In this document: positions 34,144 through 42,294 of the stretch, one piece after another | Layout: each line of letters starts with the position of its first letter | Numbering within the stretch: position 1 is the first letter of the stretch | NCBI RefSeq assembly: GCF_900157385.1 | Contig: NZ_LT717701.1 | Span: forward strand, 2,248,219 to 2,312,218 | From: Mycobacterium terramassiliense | Lineage (GTDB): Bacteria > Actinomycetota > Actinomycetes > Mycobacteriales > Mycobacteriaceae | Length of the DNA stretch: 64,000 nt | Direction: 5' to 3' | The notes under the pieces: generated by a model | Databases searched by the model: none | What the model was told of the DNA's origin: nothing | Seen by the model: only the letters and a program-made list of their open reading frames with translations | Made by a program: the position numbers and the translations under genes

Positions 34144-34429
34144 CGCCATGAAGGTGCCCGGTCAGCCGGGGAACCGGCCAACGCCCCACCGCAACCGCAT
34201 AATGCGAAACCGAACGACCTAAGCGCAGGTCAACGCAGGTTCCCGCAACGCTAAGGCACGTTAGCTAGCTTCGGCTAAGCAGCGCCAAAGCAACCATCCC
34301 GACGCCAGGAAAGTAGCAGGTCAACGCACATTCAGGAGGGTAACCAGGGGGACCACCCCCCTCGCGCCGCGCCCTGCCTTGTACCGCTCAGCGCGGGGAC
34401 GAATTAATGGCGGGCTCGCCTCGGCTGGC
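34144..34429. other. Gap between HNH gene and minus-strand gene
   Basis: 286 bp with no convincing gene. A 24-codon frame starts at 34148 (MKVPGQPGNRP) and could be a leader peptide or the relic of a small terminase, whose position this would be. A GC hairpin AGGGGG/CCCCCT lies near 34347-34363. No small-terminase gene was found. Confidence 0.4.
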
Positions 34430-34771
34430 CTAACCGGAGCCGGTTTCGTCCTGCATCCTCTTGAGGATCGGGGCCAATTGCCGGGCCATCTCGGTATTGG
34501 TGAAGCCGAGCCGTGCCGTTTCTTTGTTGGCCAGATGTTCGCGGTAATCGTCGGCGGCGTCTTGAGCTGCCCGATAGCTGCGGTAGTCCTTTTCTGCCTT
34601 CATGCGCGCCAGCTCGGGCCGTAGCTTTTCTTCTTGCCACGGCATGACCTTTGCCGCTCCGCGACGGAGCTTTAGGCCGAGCTTCTCTGCGGCTCTGTCC
34701 GCGTCGAGGGTCTTGAGGCCGTATTGGCCGGCGAGGCGGGCGAGCGTCAGCGGCGGATCGTCCTGTGTCAT
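34430..34771 (-). CDS. Uncharacterised minus-strand phage protein
   Basis: 113 residues, MTQDDPPLTLARLAGQYGLKTLDADRAAEKLG, then a long charged helix PELARMKAEKDYRSYRAAQDAADDYREHLANKETARLGF, likely a coiled coil. The N-terminus looks like a short HTH or DNA-adaptor motif. It is oriented against all surrounding head genes and sits where a small terminase or regulator could be, so it is a candidate for redirecting packaging or controlling late genes. No family assignment. Confidence 0.6.
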   Translation of the reverse strand: MTQDDPPLTLARLAGQYGLKTLDADRAAEKLGLKLRRGAAKVMPWQEEKLRPELARMKAEKDYRSYRAAQDAADDYREHLANKETARLGFTNTEMARQLAPILKRMQDETGSG

Positions 34772-34921
34772 TGAGCACAACTCGTTTCTGTCGAGGGGGC
34801 AGAAACGCGCAGTTCACGACAGACGGGGCCGCTCCACCAGGAAGACGATTTTCGCCAAAGCCGCACGGGGCGATGACAGCAGCGTCTAAGCTCGGTGTTG
34901 TTATCGGCAAATAACACGCTG

Positions 34922-34955
34922 AGCCCTGACGGAGAACCGCTCCTGTCAGGGCTTT
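34922..34955. terminator. Strong hairpin before the head-gene operon
   Basis: AGCCCTGAC (34922-34930) pairs with GTCAGGGCT (34945-34953), and GAG/CTC extend the stem inside; TTTC follows on the plus strand. It separates the early genes from the terminase operon and probably terminates plus-strand transcription from the early promoter. Confidence 0.6.
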
Positions 34956-35054
34956 CGCGTTCCTGGACCAAACGGTTCGTTTTAGTCCCCCTCATTATCT
35001 CATGAACTGACGACGGAAACGTCTAGTAACAACTGAATATGAAATGGGGGGTCA

Positions 35055-36521
35055 GTGCGACGTGGACCCAAGGGCGACGTAGACGAGTCCCCACTGCCGT
35101 TCCGGCCGCGTAAGACGGGTGTCGAGCGTTTCGCGGCCTTTGCGACGCGCTACCTAGTAGTGCCCAAAGGTAAGGGCGCCGGCAAACCGATGCGGCTCCG
35201 CCAGTGGCAGGTTGAGATGCTGCGGCCGTTTCTGGACCCGGACCCGCGCCCCGTTGTCGGCGCGATCATGGGGCCGCGAGGGCTCGGTAAGACGGGCATA
35301 TTCGCGGCCCTGGGCCTCTACGAGTTGTTCACCGGCCCTGACGGCAACGAGATTCCGATTGTCGCAGTCGATGAGCGTATGGCGGGGCGGTTGCTTACGC
35401 CGGCCGCTCAGATGGTGGAGCTTAACCCCGTGCTGGCTTCACGGGCGCTCGTGTATCGGGACCGCATCGAGTTGCCCGGCAAGCGCTCCACGCTGACAGC
35501 ACTACCGGCAGAGGCCAAGCGCATCGAGGGGTTGGGAACGTGGACGCTGGCGCTGGCCGACGAGCTGGGCGAGATTGACCCGGATACGTGGTCAACGCTG
35601 CTCCTGGGCGCCGGAAAGCTGGACGGCGCAATGGCTTTGGGAATCGGTACCCCGCCGAACCGTGACTCATCAGTGTTGACTGATCTGCGGGACGCCCACT
35701 TGGCCGATCCTGACGACCCGACCCTTGCGTTTGTTGAGTTCTCGGCGTCCGGCTTTGAACATCATCCAGTTGATTGCCCGCATTGCCTTGAGCTGGCGAA
35801 CCCGCAACTGGACGACTTGTTGAGCAGGGACCGCGCTACTGCACTTCTTAAGCAGACGACAGAAGGTGAGTACCGACGCAAGCGCTTGTGTCAGGTGGTC
35901 GTTAGCAACGAGTCGCCGTTTATCGACGCTGATACATGGGATGCGCTCGGCACGGGCAGCGGTATCCCTGACGGCGCCGAGGTTGTGATCGGACTAGATG
36001 GCAGCCTGAAGGACGACAGCACGGCGCTTGTGGTCGGAACCGTTGCGGAGGCGCCACATTTTGACAAGCTCGCAGTGTGGGAGAAGCCGCCGGGCGATGA
36101 ATCCTGGCGCGTCCCGGTACTCGACGTAGAGCAAGCCATTAGGGACGCGGCCAAACGATGGAAAGTCCGCGAGGTCGCGTTTGACCCGTACTTGTGGACG
36201 CGCTCCGCACAAATACTTGCCGCCGAGGGCTTGCCGATGGTGGAGTTTCGGCAGTCGCCGCAGCGGCAGACCGCGGCCACTAACGATCTTCACAGTGCGG
36301 CGGTCAATGGTCGGTTTACCCATTCTGGTGATGAGGCTCTGCGTCAACACGTCCTTAATGCGACAGTTAAAGAATCGGACAAGGGAATCCGGATTGCTAA
36401 AACGTCGCGTTCTCGTAGCGCCGGAAAAATAGACCTCTGCACGGCCCTCATGCAATGCCATAGCCGTTGTTCGTGGCTAGCATCCCAACCTAAAAAGCGT
36501 AAGCGCTACGGCGCAGCCTAA
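35055..36521 (+). CDS. terL: Phage terminase large subunit
   Basis: DNA-packaging motor, 488 residues. ATPase domain with Walker A GPRGLGKT (residues 73-80) and Walker B LALADELGEID; nuclease domain with the RNase-H-like metal motif VIGLDGSLKDDSTALVVG and a later acidic position in AFDPYLW. GTG start. ACAACTGAATA lies 16 bp upstream, one of the element's repeated start-associated motifs. No small subunit was recognised beside it. Confidence 0.93.
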   Translation: MRRGPKGDVDESPLPFRPRKTGVERFAAFATRYLVVPKGKGAGKPMRLRQWQVEMLRPFLDPDPRPVVGAIMGPRGLGKTGIFAALGLYELFTGPDGNEIPIVAVDERMAGRLLTPAAQMVELNPVLASRALVYRDRIELPGKRSTLTALPAEAKRIEGLGTWTLALADELGEIDPDTWSTLLLGAGKLDGAMALGIGTPPNRDSSVLTDLRDAHLADPDDPTLAFVEFSASGFEHHPVDCPHCLELANPQLDDLLSRDRATALLKQTTEGEYRRKRLCQVVVSNESPFIDADTWDALGTGSGIPDGAEVVIGLDGSLKDDSTALVVGTVAEAPHFDKLAVWEKPPGDESWRVPVLDVEQAIRDAAKRWKVREVAFDPYLWTRSAQILAAEGLPMVEFRQSPQRQTAATNDLHSAAVNGRFTHSGDEALRQHVLNATVKESDKGIRIAKTSRSRSAGKIDLCTALMQCHSRCSWLASQPKKRKRYGAA

Positions 36522-36538
36522 GAAAGTCAAAACTGAAT

Positions 36539-37927
36539 ATGGATTTAGAACTTCTAGTAGACCTATTGGAAGCGCTGGAAGCTCCGCAATATCGCTATGC
36601 CGAGCTGGAAAAGTATTATCACGGTCACCAGTCGCTAGCGTTTCTAAGCCCCGAGTCGCGCGCCGCGCTGGGCGAACGGTTCGGTCGGATGGCTACAAAC
36701 CTTCCACGGCTGGCTATTGGTTGCCTCTCTGAACGTTTGCGCGTAACCGGCTTTAGTAACGCTAGCGTGTGGCCGTTGTGGCTGGCGAACGACTTGGATC
36801 AGCTAAGCGATTCCGCGCACCGCGACGCGCTGCTATTCGGCACGTCTTACGCGGTTGTCTGGGCTAATGAGCGAGGTAACCCGCAGGTGTCGATTGAGTC
36901 GCCTAAGCAGGTGACCGTGTTGGCCGACCCGGGCTCGCGGGAGATCGTTGCCGGCTTGAAGCGGTGGACAACTAAAACCACGACCGAAGCGGCCCTTTAT
37001 CTGCCGGATCGCGTTATCCGCCTCCGCGCGAATAGCTTGGGCGCGGTAGCGACTCAATTCAACGTTGTCGACGAGATGGACAACCCGCTTGGCGTGGTTC
37101 CCGTGGTGCAGCTACGCAACGCGGAACGCATCCCGGTCGGGGCGCCTTACTACTATCCGGAGCGTTTGCTTGATTGGGGCTGGTCAGAAGTTCACGACCT
37201 TATTCCCCTGGTCGACGGCATTAATAAGCTGCTCGCCGACATGCTGGTGAGCGCTGAATACACGGCACGGCCACGCCGTTGGGCCACCGGCATTGAATTG
37301 ATCGAGACGCCGCGCGTCGATGAAGACGGCAATCCGGTGCTGGACGACAACAACGAACCGATCATGGACGTTGTTTCGCCAATCCCCGAGGGTCCGCGAA
37401 CCATGTGGAGCGAACAGGCCGAAGCCAAATTCGGCCAGCTCGACGGCGCAGCCCTAACCGGTTACGAGAACGCGGTTAACGTGCTGCTCGGGCAGATTAT
37501 GGCGGTGGCTGCTTTGCCGGCACATATGGTCGGCATCTTCACCGACAACCCCGCGAGCGCGGACGCTTTGCGCGCTAGCGAGTCGAGTTTGACCGCGCGT
37601 GCCGAGTCTCGGCAAAAGATGTTTGGACGCGCTTGGGAGCGGGTGGGCCGGCTTATGGTCGCCGTTCAAGACGGCGCGGACCCCGACACCGTGGACGTTC
37701 GCACAGAGTGGTGCGATCCGGCCACGTCCAGCGCCGCCCAAGAGGCGGACGCGGTTACGAAACTCGTCCAGGCGGGCGTTCTTAGCCGCCTGGGCGCTTT
37801 GCGGCGACTTGGCTATACCGAGGATCAGATTCAACAGGAATTGGCCGATACAGCCGCAGACCGCGAAGCACAAACCGACGCGATTACTAAGCAATACCAC
37901 CAAGCCCTTATGAGGAATGAACAATGA
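36539..37927 (+). CDS. Phage portal protein
   Basis: Forms the dodecameric ring through which DNA enters the head. 462 residues, SPP1 gp6/Gp4-like portal pattern: YYHGHQSLAFLSPESR near the N-terminus, NLPRLAIGCLSERLRVTGF, then the stem and clip region and the conserved NPASADALRASESSLTARAE before the C-terminus. The ATG is part of AACTGAATATG, a motif shared with the capsid gene. It is coupled to the scaffold gene by an ATGA overlap. Confidence 0.9.
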   Translation: MDLELLVDLLEALEAPQYRYAELEKYYHGHQSLAFLSPESRAALGERFGRMATNLPRLAIGCLSERLRVTGFSNASVWPLWLANDLDQLSDSAHRDALLFGTSYAVVWANERGNPQVSIESPKQVTVLADPGSREIVAGLKRWTTKTTTEAALYLPDRVIRLRANSLGAVATQFNVVDEMDNPLGVVPVVQLRNAERIPVGAPYYYPERLLDWGWSEVHDLIPLVDGINKLLADMLVSAEYTARPRRWATGIELIETPRVDEDGNPVLDDNNEPIMDVVSPIPEGPRTMWSEQAEAKFGQLDGAALTGYENAVNVLLGQIMAVAALPAHMVGIFTDNPASADALRASESSLTARAESRQKMFGRAWERVGRLMVAVQDGADPDTVDVRTEWCDPATSSAAQEADAVTKLVQAGVLSRLGALRRLGYTEDQIQQELADTAADREAQTDAITKQYHQALMRNEQ

Positions 37928-38412
37928 GCGATGAAGCGCGGCCCGATGCCGCAGAAGACGTCACCATTCCAACGCGGGCGGCCGAAACTGTAGCCGCCGA
38001 TGCGACCACCGCAGAAACGACGCCAGACGCGCCAGAAAGCGATACAGCGCCAAATGACGAACCGGCAGAGGGCGCAGACACTTTTGACCGCGCCTATGTC
38101 GAGAAGCTACGGAAAGAATCGGCCGGCTACCGCGACCGCGCTAAGACCGCCGAGGACCGCGCCGACAGTCTGAGCAAGCGCCTTTTCTATGCGCGCGTGG
38201 CAGCTACGGGACGCTTAAGCGACCCTAGCGACCTTGAATACGACGAGGCGGCAGTAACCGACGACAATGCGCTCAACGCGGCGATTGACACGCTCTTGGA
38301 ACTGAAGCCGCATTACAAGTCGCGGGTGCCGCGCGGCGAAGTCGGGCAGGGCCTTAAGGATTCCGCGCCGGCCCAAGTCGACCTATTGGGCCGGATTAGA
38401 TCACTGGTCTAG
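37924..38412 (+). CDS. Scaffold-like capsid assembly protein
   Basis: 162 residues. The first 55 are acidic and low-complexity (TVAADATTAETTPDAPESDTAP), followed by a coiled coil (FDRAYVEKLRKESAGYRDRAKTAEDRADSLSKRLFYARVAA), the usual build of a phage scaffold that templates capsid assembly. It lies between portal and major capsid, where scaffolds normally are. No protease domain is present here or nearby. Confidence 0.75.
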   Translation: MSDEARPDAAEDVTIPTRAAETVAADATTAETTPDAPESDTAPNDEPAEGADTFDRAYVEKLRKESAGYRDRAKTAEDRADSLSKRLFYARVAATGRLSDPSDLEYDEAAVTDDNALNAAIDTLLELKPHYKSRVPRGEVGQGLKDSAPAQVDLLGRIRSLV

Positions 38413-38473
38413 CGGCCCAACGGCCCCTGATGGGCCACAAAGATTCAACCGTCCCGGTGGCGGTCATCTGTGA

Positions 38474-38512
38474 ACAACTTAATAAACAACTTAATTAGGT
38501 GACAACTTAATA
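38474..38512 (+). repeat. Three tandem ACAACTTAAT repeats before the capsid gene
   Basis: ACAACTTAATA at 38474-38484, ACAACTTAATT at 38486-38496 and ACAACTTAATA at 38502-38512, the last running into the capsid ATG. Related single copies lie at 32106, 35029 and 36529, also at gene starts. They could bind a regulator or act as start-associated sequences. Confidence 0.65.
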
Positions 38513-39354
38513 TGACTATTGCAGTACCAGCGTCGAATGCGGCGCTTATTCAGTCAGAGGTTCAGCAACTTTTGGTGCAGCCTCTACAGCAGTCGAGCAC
38601 GTTCTTGGCTGCTGGCCCGGTAATCATTGATTCGACTTCGCCGGTTCGCATTCCGCGTGTCAGTTCGGTTAGCGAGCCCGGGTTTGTGGCGGCCGGTGCG
38701 CAAATTCCCGACACGGGTGTCGGATTTGACGAAATCGACGCGCTGCCGTCTAGCATGCAAGCGCTGAAGTCTTGGGTGCCGATCTCTAACGAGCTTATTC
38801 GTGGTTCGGCGGTTAACGGGCTGTCGGCCATTTTGCAGGCGCGCGTGGTGACCGACATGGCGAACAAGCTGGACGACGCACTGTATAACGGCACGGGGGC
38901 GTCTAACACTATTAAGGGCATTCTGGCCCAGACCGGCATTCAGACCGGCACTCTGGACACCGCCGACCTTAATAGCGTGCTGGACGGCCTGGGTCTGCTG
39001 TTCGCGGCGAACGCGCAGCCCAGCCGGATTTTCGCTAACCCGTCCGATTACACGGCGCTGCGGAAGATCAAGACGACCCAGGGCGAATACGTGTTGGACC
39101 CGGACGCCCACGCGGATACGCAGTACAGCCTGTTCGGCGTTCCCGTGACCCTCACGAATCGCTTGGCGGCCGGCAAGCTGCTCATCACCGACCAGCGCTA
39201 TGTGGTTGTGGTTCGCGATTCTGCGCCGAGCGTGTTCGTCAGCACCGAGCGTCTGGCCGACTTCGATAGCGTTGCTATCCGAACGGTCTGCCGGTATGAC
39301 CTGGCGGTTACTCAGCCTGAGGCGGTCGTGGTTCTGACCAAGGCGTCGGGCTAG
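38512..39354 (+). CDS. Major capsid protein, HK97 fold
   Basis: 280 residues, the structural shell protein. Typical order: N-arm AALIQSEVQQLLVQPLQQSS, E-loop strand VRIPRVS then PSSMQALKSWVPISNELIRGS, spine helix, P-domain ALYNGTGASNTIKGIL, and A-domain RIFANPSDYTALRKIK, then GVPVTLTNRLAAGKLLITDQRYVVVVRD. There is no long N-terminal delta domain, in agreement with a separate scaffold gene. AGGTGA and the ACAACTTAATATG motif precede the start. Confidence 0.92.
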   Translation: MTIAVPASNAALIQSEVQQLLVQPLQQSSTFLAAGPVIIDSTSPVRIPRVSSVSEPGFVAAGAQIPDTGVGFDEIDALPSSMQALKSWVPISNELIRGSAVNGLSAILQARVVTDMANKLDDALYNGTGASNTIKGILAQTGIQTGTLDTADLNSVLDGLGLLFAANAQPSRIFANPSDYTALRKIKTTQGEYVLDPDAHADTQYSLFGVPVTLTNRLAAGKLLITDQRYVVVVRDSAPSVFVSTERLADFDSVAIRTVCRYDLAVTQPEAVVVLTKASG

Positions 39355-39356
39355 TT

Positions 39357-39683
39357 ATGGCGTTCACCGCTGCCGATGTGGCCGCGTTCCTGGGGAAACC
39401 TGGGGATGCGGCCACTGAGGCTTACGCAACGACAGCGCTAGCGGTGATTGGCTCAATGGCGCAAAGCTACACACGCGGCCAGGGCTTCACCAACGGTGCG
39501 CCGGCCGACGACATAGCCGCTGCCATCTTTACCGCGACGCTCCGCTTCATGGCCAACAAAGACCAGCTTGAAAAGAGCAAGACCAAAGGCCCGTTCTCGG
39601 TCGACATTCGCGGCAGCTTTAGCGGATGGAACCTAGCCGAGACATTCGTTTTGAATCGCTACCGCAAGATGGCGACGAGTTAG
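39357..39683 (+). CDS. Head-tail connector (adaptor) protein
   Basis: 108 residues, helical, beginning FTAADVAAFLGKPGDAATEAYATTALAVIGSMAQSYTRGQGF and ending in SGWNLAETFVLNRYRKM, the pattern of HK97 gp6-type connectors that close the portal ring. It starts 2 bp after the capsid stop and is the last structural gene; a strong terminator follows. No stopper, tail-terminator or tail-tube gene comes after it. Confidence 0.8.
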   Translation: MAFTAADVAAFLGKPGDAATEAYATTALAVIGSMAQSYTRGQGFTNGAPADDIAAAIFTATLRFMANKDQLEKSKTKGPFSVDIRGSFSGWNLAETFVLNRYRKMATS

Positions 39684-39688
39684 AGACC

Positions 39689-39714
39689 TCCGCCGGATCG
39701 CCCGGCGGATTTTG
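39689..39714 (+). terminator. Rho-independent terminator of the head operon
   Basis: Stem TCCGCCGG (39689-39696) and CCGGCGGA (39702-39709) with loop ATCGC, followed directly by TTTT. It begins 6 bp after the connector stop codon, ending the terL-to-connector operon. Confidence 0.85.
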
Positions 39715-39902
39715 TGAAGGACTTGAAAGGGGGAGGACGCTAGATTGCCCACCCTACGGAGACGGTCACCGCAACTTCACAACAACTAGAGACCGCCCGA
39801 CGACGAACCCGTGCCGTCTTTTTGAAAACGGTTTGACGGCATTTAACGGGTTAGGCGGTGGCCGCTGTGTCCAGGCCCATCCTTCCTGGCTCGCACGGCC
39901 CG

Positions 39903-39940
39903 AGGGCGCCGGGTTTGACTTCGCTTCGACCCGGCGCCCT
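39903..39940. repeat. 12-bp perfect inverted repeat, strong hairpin
   Basis: AGGGCGCCGGGT (39903-39914) and ACCCGGCGCCCT (39929-39940) with a 14-nt loop, in the 285-bp gap between the connector and the small membrane gene. No U-tract follows. It may be a second terminator, a packaging site or a protein-binding site. Confidence 0.6.
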
Positions 39941-39968
39941 GTCCGCTCTCGCTACTACACTTCACGGC

Positions 39969-40271
39969 ATGGGCGAACTGCTCGTATGGCTCTTTGTCGC
40001 CGCATTGGTGTTCGTCATCGTGCAAGCGATATGGCTACCCGCACTCATCCTCCTATGCGCGGTGATAGCCGCCTACGTAGGACTTAAGATCATTGGTCGA
40101 GTCGCCGCTATGCGGCAGGCCGATGAGGCCCGCGTCGCCGCATTGGTTCAGCGCGCCGACCGGGAGCACGCCGCGATCATGCGCGGAGACCTCGCCGCTG
40201 GCACTTACGGTCAGTACCCGGTGCCCGATGACTGCTGCCCGTTCGGGGCTACCGCTGCTCAAGCGCGTTGA
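39969..40271 (+). CDS. Small membrane protein
   Basis: 100 residues. The ATG at 39969 gives MGELLVWLFVAALVFVIVQAIWLPALILLCAVIAAYVGLKIIG, two hydrophobic segments, then a soluble tail MRQADEARVAALVQRADREHAAIMRGDLAAGTYGQYP. Mycobacterial prophages often carry a protein with a similar RAD-x-x-HA...GD...GTYG tail. It could affect lysogen membranes or superinfection, but no function is known. Its end overlaps the convergent small gene by 23 bp. Confidence 0.65.
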   Translation: MGELLVWLFVAALVFVIVQAIWLPALILLCAVIAAYVGLKIIGRVAAMRQADEARVAALVQRADREHAAIMRGDLAAGTYGQYPVPDDCCPFGATAAQAR

Positions 40272-40485
40272 CTCTGGTGATCGTTTCCATGAGGGCCAAC
40301 GCCACCTTGTCAAAGAGGTCTCCAATGTGCTGTCCGGCCTGATCTTGCGTCACCCCGTTGGTGAACGCATTCAGCAGAAAGTCACGGTAGGCCACACTGC
40401 TCGTCCAACGAGCTGGAATCTGAGAGCTGCGCACTGCCTGCGCGGCCTGCGCGTTGGGGGGGACGATGTAGCTGGGTTGGGTCAT
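40249..40485 (-). CDS. Small minus-strand phage protein, unknown
   Basis: 78 residues, MTQPSYIVPPNAQAAQAVRSSQIPARWTSSVAYRDFLLNAF, then VTQDQAGQHIGDLFDKVALALMETITRVNALEQR, a probable C-terminal helix. AAAGG...GAGG precedes the ATG at 40485. It converges on the membrane gene and overlaps its end. The IS21 element lies 112 bp upstream of its start and may have changed its promoter. Confidence 0.55.
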   Translation of the reverse strand: MTQPSYIVPPNAQAAQAVRSSQIPARWTSSVAYRDFLLNAFTNGVTQDQAGQHIGDLFDKVALALMETITRVNALEQR

Positions 40486-40591
40486 TAGACCTCGCCTTTC
40501 GTTTTGGTGATCCAAACCGCCACGCTATCTCCGGCCACCGACACTACGGCGGAGCCACACGCCCACAAAAGTGGCGGCAACAGGGAACGGC

Positions 40592-40597
40592 CCCGCA
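40592..40597. repeat. Target site duplication of the IS21 element (left copy)
   Basis: CCCGCA directly before the left IS end; the same six bases lie at 43207-43212 directly after the right end. A 6-bp duplication is within the range known for the IS21 family and shows simple transposition without later rearrangement. Confidence 0.85.
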
Positions 40598-40699
40598 TGT
40601 CGGCGGACACGGAAAAATCCCCACTGACGGCCAGCTGATCTCCCCGCTGGCGGTCATGAATTCTCCCCACTGACGGCCACGGATTTCCCCATTGCGGTC
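40598..40699. repeat. IS21 left end with four phased TnpA-site repeats
   Basis: After TGTC come four copies of a TCCCCACTGACGGCCA-like 16-mer beginning at 40618, 40641, 40664 and 40686, a 22-23 bp period, close to two helical turns. IS21 elements carry such multiple end repeats as transposase binding sites. Confidence 0.85.
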
Positions 40700-40776
40700 G
40701 TGTCGCTGCCGGTTGTCGGCGGCGGTGTCGGGCTGGCTGTTCTGGACCGAATGTGTCCAGGGCGGAAGGCCAGTAA

Positions 40777-42294
40777 GTGAAGAGCAGTGAGGAGATCATG
40801 GAGATTTTGGAGGCGTTTGATTTGACCGGCGGATTACGAGCGGCGGCGGCGTTGGCTGGCTGTGATCACAAGACGGTGGCTCACTACGTGGCGTTGCGCG
40901 ATGCCGGGCTCAGCCCGGAGGAGCGGCCGCGGCGGGCGATGGCCATTGATCCGTTCCTGGACAAGATCGAGGAGTGGGTGGACCATTCGCAGGGGTTGAT
41001 CCGCGCCGACGTCGCGCACGACAAGCTGGTTGCGATGGGCTTCGGCGGCTCGGAGCGCACCACCCGGCGAGCGGTGGCGGCGGCGAAGAAGTCGTGGCGG
41101 TCGGGTCATCGCAGGGTGTTTCGGCCGTGGGTGGCTGAGCCGGGGTTATGGCTGCAGTTCGACTGGGGCCAAGGGCCCACCGTCGCCGGTCGGCCCACGT
41201 TGTTGTTCTGCGCCTGGCTGGCCTGGTCACGGTTTCGGGTGGTGCTGCCCACCTGGGATCGCACCCTGCCGACCCTGCTGGGCTGTTTGGACGCCACGCT
41301 GCGGGTGATCGGTGGGGCACCGACGTATGCGTTGACTGACAACGAGAAGACGGTCACTGTCGAACATGTTGCCCGGGTACCGATTCGGCATCCCGACGTG
41401 GTGGCCGCGGGTCGGCATTACGGGATGACGATCCGCACCTGTGTGCCGGCTGACCCTCAGTCCAAGGGCGGTGCGGAGGCCACCGTGCGCATCGCCAAAG
41501 CCGATCTGGTGCCCACCGAGGCTAATCTGCTTGATGCCTACGCCACCTTCGCTGAGCTGGCCCAGGCCTGTCGTGACTTCTGTGAGCAGGTCAATGCCCG
41601 GCCGCATCGGGTGACCGGTCAGGTCCCCGCTGAGCTGTTGGTCGAGGAACGTGCACGGCTGCATGTGCTGCCCGCCCAACCGGTGGCCATTGCGTTCGGC
41701 CTGACCCGCCGGGTGGGCTGGGACTCCACGATCAGCGTGGAGGGAGTGCGCTATTCGGTGCCGCACCACCACATCGATGAGCGGGTCTGGGTGCGCTGGT
41801 GCGGTGAGGAATTGGTAGTCACCGTCATCGATGAAGCGGGCCCGGTCGAGATCGCCCGCCACGGGCGCGGGCAACGTGGGCGACCCCAGATCCGCGACGA
41901 GCATTACCCCAGTGACCATCCCGGAGGCCGCGCGCTGCCCGGGGACCGCACCCCACGCGCGGCCAACCCGGCCGAGGCCGCGTTTCTGGCTATCGGTGAC
42001 GGCGCGGCCGCGTGGCTGACCGAGGCCGCTGCGTCCGGCGCGGCTCGGGTGCGCTCGAAGATGGCCGAAGCGGTGGCGTTCGCCAAACTGCACGGCTCGG
42101 TTGCCGTCGATCAAGCGTTGGGCACCGCGGCGTTGGCCGGCCGATTCGCCGATGCGGATCTGGCCGCGATCTTGACCCACCAGCAGCACGGGCCCAACGG
42201 CCCGCCGACCCGGGCCACCGAAACCCACAGCCTGCAACCCGGCACCGCCGGCTGGTCGGGGTTCGGCGCGACCAATCCCGGCGGTGAAAAGTGA
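40777..42294 (+). CDS. istA: IS21-family transposase IstA
   Basis: DDE transposase, 505 residues, GTG start. N-terminal HTH (GGLRAAAALAGCDHKTVAHYVALRD), then a retroviral-integrase-type core with D129 in QFDWGQG, D188 in ALTDNEKT and E234 in KGGAEATV. The C-terminal beta-barrel includes VEGVRYSVPHHHIDERVWVR. Full length for the family with no frameshift. It works with the ATPase IstB encoded next. Confidence 0.95.
   Translation: MKSSEEIMEILEAFDLTGGLRAAAALAGCDHKTVAHYVALRDAGLSPEERPRRAMAIDPFLDKIEEWVDHSQGLIRADVAHDKLVAMGFGGSERTTRRAVAAAKKSWRSGHRRVFRPWVAEPGLWLQFDWGQGPTVAGRPTLLFCAWLAWSRFRVVLPTWDRTLPTLLGCLDATLRVIGGAPTYALTDNEKTVTVEHVARVPIRHPDVVAAGRHYGMTIRTCVPADPQSKGGAEATVRIAKADLVPTEANLLDAYATFAELAQACRDFCEQVNARPHRVTGQVPAELLVEERARLHVLPAQPVAIAFGLTRRVGWDSTISVEGVRYSVPHHHIDERVWVRWCGEELVVTVIDEAGPVEIARHGRGQRGRPQIRDEHYPSDHPGGRALPGDRTPRAANPAEAAFLAIGDGAAAWLTEAAASGAARVRSKMAEAVAFAKLHGSVAVDQALGTAALAGRFADADLAAILTHQQHGPNGPPTRATETHSLQPGTAGWSGFGATNPGGEK

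Noticed and set aside
38474..38512. CRISPR array or phage origin iterons
   Set aside because: Only three short repeats with 1- and 5-bp gaps and no spacers; no CRISPR-type repeat-spacer pattern or cas gene was found anywhere in the window.
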